A DNA stretch of 64,000 nt from Bin80 sp965203305 (GCA_965203305.1 OZ241874.1:2666001-2730000), one strand, 5' to 3'; positions 1 to 9,389 are shown, numbered from the stretch's first letter. The notes: generated from the letters alone by a model not told the origin. Numbers and translations: made by a program.

Positions 1-237
1 AACAAAATCTGCGGGTTCCCGGCCATCTTCCATCCTGTCCGTGATGATCACATGCTGCCGACTGTACATGAGACGAACGGAATCCATCAGTTCCAGACTG
101 ATGCCATAGGGATACTGATCTGCATCCGTGCGAAAATCCGCCAAACCTGGGAATATCTTCCGCAGATCATCAATCTTGAACCCCTCCCGCTTTCTAGCCC
201 AACGAAGTGCCTCTGGACTCTCCTCAACCCGATACAT
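1..237 (-). CDS. N-terminal part of HTH-like protein, cut by window edge
   Basis: The frame is open from an ATG at 237 to the left edge, giving the first 79 residues; the stop lies outside. The start reads MYRVEESPEALRWARKREGF, and residues 8-30 (PEALRWARKREGFKIDDL, then IFPGL) resemble the short helix-turn-helix found at the start of ImmA/IrrE-type and related antitoxin-like proteins. The rest (DADQYPYGISLELMDSV, later DRMEDGREPADFV) is not recognised. No second domain is visible because of the truncation, so function is not assigned. The reading frame is clean and uses codons like the neighbours. Confidence 0.5.
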   Translation of the reverse strand, partial: MYRVEESPEALRWARKREGFKIDDLRKIFPGLADFRTDADQYPYGISLELMDSVRLMYSRQHVIITDRMEDGREPADFV

Positions 238-713
238 AATGGAACCTGATCATTCAGCGAAAACAACATTCTGTGCCGCGAGACATGGGGAGCGAAACAT
301 CGCAGTCATTCTATTGACTTCTTCTCCCTCTGGCAAGTCCGCCACGACATGGATGGTGCACTGGTCCCGAATCCAGATGTTCCTGGGCAGACGAGACCGC
401 AGAACAGCCTCAATATATAGTCGGTTTGTATAATGGATTGGCTGGACACGAAGCGGTTTGGCATTCCAGCAAATTTACAGCTGATCCCCAATACGCTGAG
501 CTCACCCTACTCCTGTCCCCCGACGGAAGCCCCCAACCCGTATCCACCGCCCGATACCAGATGAAGCGCATGTTTCCGGCTGATGATCACAATACCTTGC
601 ACCATCAGCATCCCGGTCCCTGAACATTCCCCGCTGCACCTCGCCGGTTTGGTGGTCATCTGCCACTCGTCTCAAACATGAAGGAATCGCATCCGATATT
701 CTGGACAGGCAGA
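238..713. other. Region without a convincing gene
   Basis: Between the edge gene and the DUF1835 gene no frame gives a recognisable protein. On the minus strand there is a 52-residue frame starting MRFIWYRAVDTGWGLPSG, ending near 415, and another open stretch ending at about 245 (RLPRNIWIRDQCTIHVV, then ADLPEGEEVNRM) that has no ATG, GTG or TTG start after its upstream TAA. These could be pieces of one broken gene upstream of the edge gene, but I could not join them convincingly. Confidence 0.3.
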
Positions 714-1724
714 TCAAACATTATCCTGCACAGACAAGTCGGGAAATATGCCCGGAGACACAAGACGACCCCGCACAACGTCCCACCTCCATATCTTTTC
801 CGGCTCCATAGCATGGTAGCCACCATACCAGCGATCAATCCCGCGCACATGAAGCGCATCCCTGTCTCCATGCAATACAGCAGTTCCTTCCCGGGTTATG
901 CGGACTCTGGCACTCTGAAAATTCTCTGAATTCTGATCCCCCTCCACAGTTATGAGTGGATTTGCTCCGAGGGACAAACTCCGAACCGTCTCCCAGAATG
1001 TCCAGTCTCCCATAAATGGTGCTTCTTCGCTGGCCTGATGTGCACGAAATAACTCCACAGGATCATGCATTCCATCGGCAATCAGAGATAGCGCATGCTC
1101 CTCTGTTCGGGACAGTCCGTTATGAAGGGAGGGCCACTCCTGCAAAAAACGCCGATAGGCATCCCGCAGGAATGGAAGGTCTGGATTAACCCCGTCCGCC
1201 AGTGCCTGATGGCAGGCAGGATCGGAGCTGGTAAACGATTCCCATGCGTCTGATGCAGTTGAGAACTGTACAGGTGTGACCGGTTCGCGAGTGGCGTAAA
1301 GACCGGCAATCTGCTCTTCGTTCAGGTTTCCCAGTCCGTAAAAGGGCACAACGCCCGGATACCTGTCAATACAGATCAGAAAACACTCGCGAGGCTGCAT
1401 GCCTGTCTCCGACAGCCATGCAAGAATCTGGATCAGCTGCAACTGGTCATAAAGGTCGTGCTCAAACCAGAGAATAACCGGACCACCGGTGACACCTGAA
1501 CGCAGTATGGCGTTTCGTTCCTGAAAACTCTCGCGAAGCTCCCTCTCCTCTCCCCATCCCAGTGATGCCAGAAATGCCGCCCGGCATTCACTCAGTGCAC
1601 CCATTGACATGCCTCTGGGGACGGGGCCCATATGGAGTACATCCCGCCAGGGCAGTACATCTCCCTCCATGCCTGCAGATCGCACAAGGTCTGCTGCTGA
1701 ATCCCCATTGGTAACATGCAACAT
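714..1724 (-). CDS. DUF1835 domain-containing protein
   Basis: This is a 336-residue protein starting MLHVTNGDSAADLVRSAGM. The N-terminal block LHVTNGDSAADL, then GDVLPWRDVLHMGPVP, is the hallmark of the DUF1835 family; the middle part (LWFEHDLYDQLQLIQIL) is also typical. Length fits the family. The biochemical role is not known; such proteins are soluble with no signal peptide or membrane segment, as here. It stands alone on the minus strand, with about 200 bp separating it from the next upstream gene and no obvious operon partner. Confidence 0.8.
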   Translation of the reverse strand: MLHVTNGDSAADLVRSAGMEGDVLPWRDVLHMGPVPRGMSMGALSECRAAFLASLGWGEERELRESFQERNAILRSGVTGGPVILWFEHDLYDQLQLIQILAWLSETGMQPRECFLICIDRYPGVVPFYGLGNLNEEQIAGLYATREPVTPVQFSTASDAWESFTSSDPACHQALADGVNPDLPFLRDAYRRFLQEWPSLHNGLSRTEEHALSLIADGMHDPVELFRAHQASEEAPFMGDWTFWETVRSLSLGANPLITVEGDQNSENFQSARVRITREGTAVLHGDRDALHVRGIDRWYGGYHAMEPEKIWRWDVVRGRLVSPGIFPDLSVQDNV

Positions 1725-1921
1725 GGATAGCCTGTTTTCAGCTCAGGAGTGGATGCGTTCCAGTATTGCCGACAAGAAATAAATCCATGGCAAAGTCTGC
1801 AACAAGGATATGAAAAATGACGGACCCTGCCTGCCCGCGACCGTAAAGCCTGCACACTCGTCAGGCATACTGATGCTGAATCGCCGCACCGGTCAAACAA
1901 TGCACATGCACGAAGTCCTTC

Positions 1922-2296
1922 CTACTTGGTCCATCGTCCGATCACTTCACGCAGGACAAGAGTTGCCATCCCGCTGAGACCCAGTACCAGCACAGCGGGC
2001 CAGAACACCTCAACCAGGATGCCAAACCCCGCCATAGCAACCAGTGCCCCCGAAATAACCGCAGCCATAAGGCTTTGCTGACGCTGCAAACCGATCCTCT
2101 CCAGACTGACTTCCGATTCACGCTCAATAACATGAAGAACCCGGTCCGCCATACCCGGAGATACTGCCTCGTACTCCAAAAGCTGTTGTGCTGTGGGAAG
2201 GTCTTCCATCTTGACCATACTCTCTTGGGGGGAGTCTCGGGATGCATTTTCAGCGGGGGATGAAACCTCTCTGGCTGGTTCCAGTGAATCACGCAT
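1922..2296 (-). CDS. DUF2335-like small membrane protein
   Basis: This is a 124-residue protein. After a polar 40-residue N-terminus comes the block LLEYEAVSPGMADRVLHVIE (roughly residues 39-58), matching the Y-E-x-x-x-P-G-x-A-D-R pattern of DUF2335 proteins. Two hydrophobic segments follow at about 75-95 and 98-113, so the protein is probably a two-pass membrane protein with both ends in the cytoplasm. The family has no assigned function. It is divergent from the mlaD-like gene at 2795 across a 500-bp spacer. Confidence 0.7.
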   Translation of the reverse strand: MRDSLEPAREVSSPAENASRDSPQESMVKMEDLPTAQQLLEYEAVSPGMADRVLHVIERESEVSLERIGLQRQQSLMAAVISGALVAMAGFGILVEVFWPAVLVLGLSGMATLVLREVIGRWTK

Positions 2297-2794
2297 GATT
2301 TTCTATGTCTGTTGAATTCGTCCGAAATGTTCACCAATCTCTTCTGTACAAGATAAAGGATGCCCCGAGGCTACGTCTCGCCTTGAATACATCTTCACGT
2401 ATCGCCAACCGAAACCGTCCATTCCTGCCATCTGTTCCCTGAGCATATACTCGGCTGATTAAATTCATACATCCCGGTTTGCCAGACTTCCCTGTGAGTG
2501 CAACCTGTCTGCGATGCAAACCCATGGAATATGTGCGTTTTGACAGAAGTCTGTTCTTCTCTCTGGAAGAAGTTGCACATCCTGCTTCCTGTGTCGTGTG
2601 CCTGTCCAAAAAGATCACATGGCACAAGCCACTCAAATCACTCCCTGACCTCTGCATCCAATTTCCCCGGTTCTTCGGAATCTCCGGCTTTTGAAGCAAA
2701 CTGACCAAATACATTGGAATGATCGTTTCTTCTTGCACAATTCGGTGCAACATTCCATGGCAATATGACTTTTAACCGCTAACTTTGTACCATA
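2297..2794. other. Intergenic spacer between divergent genes
   Basis: This 498-bp stretch separates DUF2335 (minus) from the mlaD-like gene (plus). A 140-codon minus-strand frame (2331-2753) exists, but its translation has no recognisable domain and its composition is not protein-like. A stretch around 2374-2455 weakly resembles the dispersed repeat described at 9551, 32765 and 49205, possibly a degenerate copy. The spacer presumably carries the promoters of both flanking genes; I could not pick a convincing one. Confidence 0.35.
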
Positions 2795-3859
2795 ATGTCT
2801 ACCGGAGTCCGTGTCGGTCTTGTTGTCGTTGTATGTCTCGGCCTGCTTGCCGCAGTTCTGTTTGTTGTTGGCAGCCAGACCCTGATCTTTAGCGAGAGGT
2901 TTCTGATCCGGTCACAGTTTGATTCTGTGGCCGGACTCAGTGCCGGTGCAGATGTGCAGTTCCAGGGAGTCAGTATCGGGGCAGTCCAGAGTGTCGCTCT
3001 TCCCGGCGAACCCGGCGGCAAGATTGAGGTGACCATGAAAATTCAGACCAAAGCCCGCTCCATCCTGCACCAGGGGACACAAGCCCAGATTAAAACACAG
3101 GGACTCCTCGGCAGCATGATCGTCGTCCTGGTAAACCCTCCTGTGCCACCCGCCAGTGAAATCATCCCCCTGAGAAATGATGACCTGATTGCAGGGATCG
3201 ATCCGTTTGACCTCTTCGAAATCACAGACAAGGCCCTGTTATCCGTGCAACGGTTTGAACAGTCTGCAACTTCATTCGAAAGGATTATGGACGATATTCG
3301 GGCCGGGGAAGGAACACTGGGAAAACTCATCTATGATCCTGAACTGTACAACAGCATGGTAGCAACTGCCAAAGGAACGGAACGCCTTATGACCAATCTG
3401 GGAAATGATGCGGAGGCCCTCGTCAGACTTGCTGCCCAGGCCACCGAAGGAGTTGAATCCATCCTCGGAAAACTGGACGAGGGGGACGGAACATTTGCCA
3501 AACTCTTAAATGAAGCCGATCTGTACGAGTCGGTGCAGGCAGGCGCAGATTCTCTTCAGCAGGTCATTGTCGGGCTAAACCTGCTGACAGAACGGATGGA
3601 AGCAATGGCAGACTGGGCCTCCCTGGGAGCTTTCCGTTTTGCGGAACTGATGGAGGCCGGAAAGCACAACTGGCTGTTCAAACGGTACTTTGAAGAACGG
3701 GGATACGTGGAGCAAGCCCCCTTTGAAGTGCGGGAACGGGCAATCGCAGAGAGCTTTGAGGCACTGGAAGCCAAAGAGCAGGAGCTTCTGGCTCTGGAAA
3801 TCCGTCTCCAGCAAAGAGCCGCCATGCTGGACTCCCTTCAGCAGCAACTGGAGCGGTAA
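2795..3859 (+). CDS. MCE/MlaD-family lipid-transport substrate-binding protein
   Basis: This is a 354-residue protein with an N-terminal membrane anchor at about residues 7-28, followed by an MCE domain at about 37-115 (FDSVAGLSAGADVQFQGVSI, then TQGLLGSMIVVL). The remainder is helical with a glutamine-rich coiled coil at the end. MlaD-type proteins form periplasmic rings that pass phospholipids between membranes together with an MlaF ATPase and MlaE permease. Those two partners are not next to it but lie at 11283-12780 on the other strand, which is unusual. A small membrane-protein gene follows 2 bp downstream. The substrate is not deducible. Confidence 0.88.
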   Translation: MSTGVRVGLVVVVCLGLLAAVLFVVGSQTLIFSERFLIRSQFDSVAGLSAGADVQFQGVSIGAVQSVALPGEPGGKIEVTMKIQTKARSILHQGTQAQIKTQGLLGSMIVVLVNPPVPPASEIIPLRNDDLIAGIDPFDLFEITDKALLSVQRFEQSATSFERIMDDIRAGEGTLGKLIYDPELYNSMVATAKGTERLMTNLGNDAEALVRLAAQATEGVESILGKLDEGDGTFAKLLNEADLYESVQAGADSLQQVIVGLNLLTERMEAMADWASLGAFRFAELMEAGKHNWLFKRYFEERGYVEQAPFEVRERAIAESFEALEAKEQELLALEIRLQQRAAMLDSLQQQLER

Positions 3860-3861
3860 AC

Positions 3862-4440
3862 GTGACTCCCAAGCTCGTTTACCGTTGCCGGGCACGATGG
3901 TGTCCGAGTCGCTCTCTTCTGGGACACCTCCTTCAGCTCAGAGCAAAAAATTGGAAGCAGGCGGAAACCCTGTACCTGATTGCCATCTCAAGCATCATTA
4001 CAGTGCTGATTGTGATGCAGTTCCTGGTCTGGAGCCTCTGGCATGAAGCAATTACGAATGTTCCCGCAGTCGCCATGTGGTACTGGACCTGTCAGTTGGG
4101 CAGCGCAGTCCTCGTCTTTGCCGGAGGACTTGCAGGGTACTGCCCCGGTGTCAAAATGGAACTGACCGAATCCTGTCTGAGCGTATCGCAAGGACAGCGA
4201 TCCGCAGAAATCAGCCTGGACACAAGCACCAGATGCAGAATCGTATCGGCACTGCAATACTATCGGGAATGGGATAGCCGCGCAGATCGCTATATGACCC
4301 GCATTCCCGATGATGTGCTCCTTGTTTTCACTGACCAGAAGGTTCTGGCAATCGGGATCAGCTCCGCTGCTCATGCAGAGCTGTTGAATGCCATGGAGCA
4401 ATCGGATTCTGCCAAAGAAAAAATGCCCAATGGAGTTTAA
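3862..4440 (+). CDS. Two-pass membrane protein of unknown function
   Basis: This 192-residue protein probably starts at GTG 3862, 2 bp after the mlaD-like stop, so it is likely co-transcribed. Two hydrophobic segments are seen at about residues 38-60 (LYLIAISSIITVLIVMQFLV) and 71-92, followed by a roughly 95-residue hydrophilic domain rich in beta-type patterns (AEISLDTSTRCRIV, later DDVLLVFTDQKVLAIGIS), which resembles PH-like membrane-protein tails in general form only. No named family is recognised. Its last codons overlap the tgt start, suggesting translational coupling. Confidence 0.6.
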   Translation: MTPKLVYRCRARWCPSRSLLGHLLQLRAKNWKQAETLYLIAISSIITVLIVMQFLVWSLWHEAITNVPAVAMWYWTCQLGSAVLVFAGGLAGYCPGVKMELTESCLSVSQGQRSAEISLDTSTRCRIVSALQYYREWDSRADRYMTRIPDDVLLVFTDQKVLAIGISSAAHAELLNAMEQSDSAKEKMPNGV

Positions 4441-5554
4441 GGTATTGCACACATCTGGAGAGGCAAGGGCAGGAACGCTCATGACCGAACATGGCACGAT
4501 TGAGACTCCTGTGTTCATGCCCGTAGGAACACAGGGAACCGTCAAGGGACTGTCCCCGCGTGAACTTGGAAATGATCTGGATGCCCGGATTATTCTCGGA
4601 AATACTTACCATCTGTACCTGCGTCCGGGAACACAGGGAATATCGGAAGCCGGCGGACTGCACAAATTTATGGCCTGGGACCGCCCGATCCTGACAGACT
4701 CGGGAGGATTCCAAGTGTATTCTCTGGCAAAACTCTGCAAGATTACCGATGAGGGAGCTACGTTTCAGAGCCATCTTGATGGTACCCGTCATCTGTTCAC
4801 ACCGGAATATGTCGTGGATATCCAAAGAATCCTCGGGGCAGATATCATGATGGTACTGGATGAATGTCCCCCGGCGGGAGTCAGCCGGTCCCATACCCGG
4901 CAAGCAGCCCAGCGGACAGCAGAGTGGGCACTTCGGAGTATGGCACAGTTCCAGGATACAAATCATCACTATGAACATGTACAGGCTCTCTTTGCAATTG
5001 TGCAGGGGAGCACCTTCGAAGATCTGCGGCGCGAATCTGCAGAGAGACTCTCTGGCATGGATTTTCCTGGCTATGCCATTGGCGGCCTGTCTGTCGGAGA
5101 AGAGGAAGAGGCCCTGTACGCAATGGTTCATGCTGCCTGCGAAGTACTTCCATCGGACAAGCCCAGATATTTGATGGGAGTCGGTACCCCTGTGAACCTG
5201 CTGGAAGCAATTGAGCGAGGCGTTGACATGTTTGACTGTGTCATGCCCACACGAAATGGACGTAACGGCATGCTCTTTACAACACAAGGCGTGCTCAACA
5301 TCCGCAATCAGAAATGGGCCCATGATTATGCTCCCCTGGACAGCGGGCTGAATGCTTATGCGAGCCAAACATTCTCCCGAGCGTATGTAAGACACCTGTT
5401 TCAGTGCAATGAGATTCTGGGGCTGCAGATTTCTGCCATGCAGAATCTGTCCCTGTACGCATGGCTCATGCGCGGTGCACGCTGTGCAATCATGGAAAAC
5501 CGCTATGCCAGCTTCAGGAAAAACATGGGCGCACAACTCTGCCAGCGGCTATGA
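4430..5554 (+). CDS. tgt: tRNA-guanine transglycosylase (TGT)
   Basis: TGT exchanges guanine 34 of GUN-anticodon tRNAs for the queuosine precursor preQ1. The start chosen is ATG 4430 (MEFKVLHTSGEARAGTL), overlapping the upstream stop, which gives 374 residues as usual. Catalytic landmarks are present: LTDSGGFQVYSL at about 88-99, GGLSVGE, and MFDCVMPTRNGRNG with the nucleophile aspartate. The C-terminal zinc site of canonical TGTs (C-x-C-x2-C followed by a distant H) is absent: the aligned stretch reads PLDSGLNAYASQTFSRAY and the later histidine is Q in ISAMQNL. The fold is otherwise intact, so it is probably active without zinc. Confidence 0.96.
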   Translation: MEFKVLHTSGEARAGTLMTEHGTIETPVFMPVGTQGTVKGLSPRELGNDLDARIILGNTYHLYLRPGTQGISEAGGLHKFMAWDRPILTDSGGFQVYSLAKLCKITDEGATFQSHLDGTRHLFTPEYVVDIQRILGADIMMVLDECPPAGVSRSHTRQAAQRTAEWALRSMAQFQDTNHHYEHVQALFAIVQGSTFEDLRRESAERLSGMDFPGYAIGGLSVGEEEEALYAMVHAACEVLPSDKPRYLMGVGTPVNLLEAIERGVDMFDCVMPTRNGRNGMLFTTQGVLNIRNQKWAHDYAPLDSGLNAYASQTFSRAYVRHLFQCNEILGLQISAMQNLSLYAWLMRGARCAIMENRYASFRKNMGAQLCQRL

Positions 5555-5653
5555 CTGAACCCCAGAGGCGGTCAGAGCGTAACCATCCACATCTGTACAT
5601 GCCAGTATATTCTTCCATATCATTATCTGCTGTATCCGATTCCCCCCTTCCAC

Positions 5654-6889
5654 ATGCCTCGCAGTTTTGACATTCCCGAGTTTTACCGAAGCCAGATCAT
5701 ATCCACACTCAAGATGGCACGCATGGCCGCAGATCCGCGGAAAAAGGATCTTTCGCCCTCGTTGCTGGATTTCGGGCCGGTACATGTATGGATTGCGCGA
5801 AATTTCGGATTCTGCTTCGGCGTAGAGAATGCCGTCGAGATTGCCTATCGTGCCATCTCGGATCACCCGGGCCGACGGCTGTTCATGCTTTCCGAAATGA
5901 TCCACAACCCCCAGGTGAACAGTGACCTGCGCCGCAGGGGAATGCAGTTCTTGCGCTCCAGCCTCGGAGATCAGCTGATTGATTTCAACACCCTGACCCC
6001 GGATGATATCGTCGTGATTCCCGCCTTTGGAACAACTCTGGAAATCAAGGACGAGCTCAAGAGCCGGGGAGTTGATGTTCACACCTACGATACCACCTGC
6101 CCGTTTGTGAAGAAGGTCTGGCGCAGGAGTGCCAAGATCGGGGACGATGGGTATACTGTAATCATTCACGGGAAACGGCTTCACGAGGAATCTCGCGCCT
6201 CTTTTTCCCATGCCAGCGAACATGCACCTGTGATCGTGATCCGGGATGCAAACGATGCAGAAGACCTGGGAAAAATAATCCGCGGGGAAAAAGACCGTAC
6301 ATACTTTTTTGAGCGGTTCGCAGAATGTTACAGCGAGGGATTTGATCCAGACCGGGATCTGGCACGAATTGGTGTCGTGAATCAAACGACAATGCTGGTC
6401 ACAGAAACGCAGGAAGTCACAGAAATTTTACGAAAAGCCACCGTTGAACGCTACGGAGAGGAAGGACACTTTGTGGACACCAGTGATACCCTGTGCTATG
6501 CAACGCATGAAAATCAGGAGGCAGCACGTTCAATGCTGGAACAACCGCTGGATCTCGCCCTGGTTGTTGGCGGATACAACTCCTCAAATACCAGCCAGAT
6601 TGTATCCCTGTACAATTCGGTGATCCCTACATACTTTATACGGGGAGCGGACGAAATAGAAAACAGGCACCGGATTCATCATTATGATTACCCTGCCATG
6701 CAGGTACGGACATCTCTGGACTGGATTCCCTCTCATCAACCGGTTTCAGTGGCGATTACGTCTGGAGCATCCTGCCCGGATATGCTGGTGGATGATGTGA
6801 TTCGCAAAGTGGTGGCATTTTTTGAAAATGTCGCCTCATTTGAGGAGGCACTGGCTCCATATGAATCTGTCCCTGCATCACTTGAATAG
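5654..6889 (+). CDS. ispH: 4-hydroxy-3-methylbut-2-enyl diphosphate reductase
   Basis: IspH (LytB) performs the last step of the MEP isoprenoid pathway, making IPP and DMAPP. Three cysteines for the 4Fe-4S cluster are in FGFCFGVENAVEIAY (Cys54), TYDTTCPFVKKVW and ITSGASCPDMLVDDV. At 411 residues it is about 100 longer than the enterobacterial enzyme and resembles the long form of cyanobacteria, plants and Rhodothermota relatives. Isoprenoid supply links it to the carotenoid operon at 34.6-38.8 kb. The next gene starts 4 bp after the stop, which suggests co-transcription with the lipoprotein pair. Confidence 0.95.
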   Translation: MPRSFDIPEFYRSQIISTLKMARMAADPRKKDLSPSLLDFGPVHVWIARNFGFCFGVENAVEIAYRAISDHPGRRLFMLSEMIHNPQVNSDLRRRGMQFLRSSLGDQLIDFNTLTPDDIVVIPAFGTTLEIKDELKSRGVDVHTYDTTCPFVKKVWRRSAKIGDDGYTVIIHGKRLHEESRASFSHASEHAPVIVIRDANDAEDLGKIIRGEKDRTYFFERFAECYSEGFDPDRDLARIGVVNQTTMLVTETQEVTEILRKATVERYGEEGHFVDTSDTLCYATHENQEAARSMLEQPLDLALVVGGYNSSNTSQIVSLYNSVIPTYFIRGADEIENRHRIHHYDYPAMQVRTSLDWIPSHQPVSVAITSGASCPDMLVDDVIRKVVAFFENVASFEEALAPYESVPASLE

Positions 6890-6893
6890 TCCC

Positions 6894-7451
6894 ATGGTGC
6901 GCGGGGTGTGGGTCTGCCTGCTTGTTCTTGCATCATGTGATGTATTCGGGACTCGCACGCCTGAACCACCCGAGGGAGAGGCTGGCACATGGGTGCAACC
7001 CGTTGCTCCAGATATTGTCGTGGAAAATCTGCGCACCTCCATAAACGAATTGAATGCCTCCAATTATCGCAGATCACTGCACCAGGATTTTGTATTTACC
7101 CCGACAACCGAAGCCTATGTGCGGAACCCGGACCAGTGGGACAATTGGGACCGTGCACAGGAAAATGGATACTTCGTCACGGTTGCCGAAGCATCAAAGG
7201 AAAGTTCAGGGAACCTTCTTCGCCTGGAGGATTCTACCACAGAACTGGGCGACAAAGACTACATTCTGGAATCCCAGTACATATTAATTATCAATCATGG
7301 GAACCAGCAGATTTCCGATACACTCCAGGGAAGGCTTACCTGGTTCATCACCAAGAAGGCAGACGGACTCTGGACCCTCATTCAATGGGATGACCAGAGT
7401 GTTGGGGCAGCGGATTCATGGAGTGACCTGAAAGCAGAGTTTGCCAGTTAA
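6894..7451 (+). CDS. Putative lipoprotein with NTF2-like fold
   Basis: The start chosen is ATG 6894, 4 bp after ispH, because it gives a lipoprotein signal: MVRGVWVCLLVLASCDVFG with the lipobox cysteine at residue 15. The 185-residue product continues with a domain (VVENLRTSINELNASNYRRS, later FVFTPTTEAY) whose pattern of an N-terminal helix, a DFVF strand and a closing WTLIQWDD strand resembles NTF2-like/DUF4440-type lipoproteins. No catalytic residues are evident. The following gene encodes a protein with a similar layout, suggesting a tandem duplication. Function is unknown; it is probably membrane-anchored in the periplasm. Confidence 0.7.
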   Translation: MVRGVWVCLLVLASCDVFGTRTPEPPEGEAGTWVQPVAPDIVVENLRTSINELNASNYRRSLHQDFVFTPTTEAYVRNPDQWDNWDRAQENGYFVTVAEASKESSGNLLRLEDSTTELGDKDYILESQYILIINHGNQQISDTLQGRLTWFITKKADGLWTLIQWDDQSVGAADSWSDLKAEFAS

Positions 7452-7474
7452 CCTGATGCCAGACAACTGGAACC

Positions 7475-7996
7475 GTGCCTGTACAACAACAAATATACGC
7501 ATCGCTACTGATCGCCCTGTCATGCTTGTGCAGTGCATGCAACCCGTTTGCCCCGGCAATCGGGGAAGGAGATCCGTTCGGGGATCTTTTGGGGGATCCG
7601 AAAACCGTTGAGGGATACTTCACGAATTTTCGTAACGCCTATGAGTTGCGGGATGTATCCCTGTATGAATCCCTGATTGACTCCTCCTTCGTATTTGTCT
7701 ATACTGACTTTGATACGGGAATTGAACGGGAATGGGGATTTGGACAGGAACTTGAATCAACCCGCCGGCTATTTGAAAGTACGACTGAGGTACAATTGCA
7801 GTGGAAACAGGTTATTTTCCGGCAGGAGTATGAAGAGGGAACACGGGCAATTACAGTACGAGGGTTTAATCTGGCGGTGGCACTAAACAACGGTGAGGTA
7901 TACCGAAGTGACGGAAACGTAAATTTTCTGCTTGTACGTGCGGACACGACACGCTCGTGGAGTCTGGTTCGCTGGCGTGACGAGAGTGAACTCTAA
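7475..7996 (+). CDS. Putative lipoprotein with NTF2-like fold, second copy
   Basis: This 173-residue protein starts at GTG 7475. Residues 9-22 (ASLLIALSCLCSAC) form a signal peptide with lipobox cysteine at 22. The following domain (YFTNFRNAYELRDVSLYESL, FVFVYTDFD, WSLVRWRDES) parallels the preceding lipoprotein in order of motifs, though sequence identity is low. NTF2-like folds bind small ligands or serve as scaffolds; no function can be deduced here. It lies 23 bp after its neighbour and 7 bp before the M20 peptidase gene, so ispH to the peptidase may be one transcript. Confidence 0.7.
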   Translation: MPVQQQIYASLLIALSCLCSACNPFAPAIGEGDPFGDLLGDPKTVEGYFTNFRNAYELRDVSLYESLIDSSFVFVYTDFDTGIEREWGFGQELESTRRLFESTTEVQLQWKQVIFRQEYEEGTRAITVRGFNLAVALNNGEVYRSDGNVNFLLVRADTTRSWSLVRWRDESEL

Positions 7997-8003
7997 ATTG
8001 AAC

Positions 8004-9389
8004 ATGAATAAAGTATCCGGGGCACTTGCCCATTCAGAGGCTAATCAGGACCGTTTTGTTCAGGAATTGATTGACCTGCTTCGTATCCCCTCTGTCAGTA
8101 CTGACCCCGCTTACGCGAAACATGTTATCCGGGCGGCGGACTGGCTCGTCAGTCACCTGAAATCTCTGGGAGTAGAGAATGCCCAGTCTGTCAGGACCGA
8201 AGGACATCCGATCATAGTGGGAAGCATGGAGGTTGATCCGGCATGCCCCACTGTACTGGTTTATGGTCACTACGATGTCCAGCCGGCAGACCCTTTGGAT
8301 CTCTGGACATCCCCTCCCTTCTCTCCCGTAATCAAGGACAGAGTGTTGTATGCGAGGGGGGCCTGCGATGACAAGGGACAGCTCTTTATGCACCTGAAAG
8401 CACTGGAGTGCTGGATGCAGACATGCGGCTCACCCCCGCTGAATCTCAAGTTCATCCTTGAAGGGGAAGAAGAATCCGGTTCCGCAAGCCTTCCAGAATT
8501 CATTCGTGCACACAGAGATGTGCTGGCAGCGGATGTGGTGATGATTTCAGATTCGAGCCTGTTTGCTCCCGGGATTCCATCTATCACGTATGGTCTTCGA
8601 GGGATGACATATGTGGAAATTACCCTGACAGGCCCCGACCGTGATCTGCATTCAGGGACATACGGAGGGGCAATCCATAATCCAGTCAATGCACTGGCGG
8701 CATTGATCGCAGACATGCATGATGCCGATCACAGAATTACAATTAACGGATTCTATGATCGTGTCCGTCCGCTTTCAGAAGACGAACGAAATGCCATGGC
8801 TGCACTGCCATTTGACGCAGACGGCTGGGCACAGGAAGTTGGTGTGCATACTCCGGTGACCGAGTCCGGCTATTCTGTTCTGGAAGCCTCCACATCTCGT
8901 CCAACCCTTGACTGTAACGGGATTTGGGGTGGGTATACCGGGGAGGGGGCCAAAACAGTTCTTCCTTCCAAAGCGAGTACCAAAATCTCAATGCGACTCG
9001 TGCCAGACCAGGACCCGAATGAGATCGCACGGTTGATGGAAAGATGGTTGCAGGAACGTATTCCTGAATCCATGCAATTGGAATTCAAAGTTCTTCACGG
9101 TGCCCAGCCTGTTCTGATTGACACGAAGAGCCGTGCAATGGAATCGGCTTCACAGGCACTCCAGGAAGTCTATGGCTGCCCGCCCTATTTTACACGTATT
9201 GGGGGAAGTATCCCGGTTGTGGCTGACTTCAATCATATTCTGGGGCTGGATAGTATATTGATGGGATTTGGGCTGGATTCGGACGCAATCCACTCTCCGA
9301 ACGAGCATTTTGGGCTGGACCGATTTGCCGAAGGCATCGCAGCAATTATACGATTCCATGCCCACTATGCACTCTCCTCAGGATCCTGA
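8004..9389 (+). CDS. M20 family metallodipeptidase
   Basis: The start chosen is ATG 8004 (MNKVSGALAHSEANQ), because upstream sequence codes for the lipoprotein. The 461-residue protein has the two-metal site of M20 peptidases: YGHYDVQPAD, ARGACDDKGQ, EGEEESGS, and a C-terminal SPNEHFGLDRF histidine. The dimerisation domain insert (DLHSGTYGGAIHNPVNAL) is typical of the CNDP-like dipeptidase subgroup. It should hydrolyse dipeptides or related amides in the cytoplasm; no signal peptide is seen. Its stop is followed 30 bp later by the tRNA-Leu gene. Confidence 0.93.
   Translation: MNKVSGALAHSEANQDRFVQELIDLLRIPSVSTDPAYAKHVIRAADWLVSHLKSLGVENAQSVRTEGHPIIVGSMEVDPACPTVLVYGHYDVQPADPLDLWTSPPFSPVIKDRVLYARGACDDKGQLFMHLKALECWMQTCGSPPLNLKFILEGEEESGSASLPEFIRAHRDVLAADVVMISDSSLFAPGIPSITYGLRGMTYVEITLTGPDRDLHSGTYGGAIHNPVNALAALIADMHDADHRITINGFYDRVRPLSEDERNAMAALPFDADGWAQEVGVHTPVTESGYSVLEASTSRPTLDCNGIWGGYTGEGAKTVLPSKASTKISMRLVPDQDPNEIARLMERWLQERIPESMQLEFKVLHGAQPVLIDTKSRAMESASQALQEVYGCPPYFTRIGGSIPVVADFNHILGLDSILMGFGLDSDAIHSPNEHFGLDRFAEGIAAIIRFHAHYALSSGS

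Noticed and set aside
2331..2753. 140-codon minus-strand frame in the mlaD upstream spacer
   Set aside because: No domain, no credible start context, and it would sit on the promoter region of two divergent genes.
4358..5536. 392-codon open frame antisense to tgt
   Set aside because: It is the mirror of a well-conserved gene and its translation has no domain; an antisense shadow.
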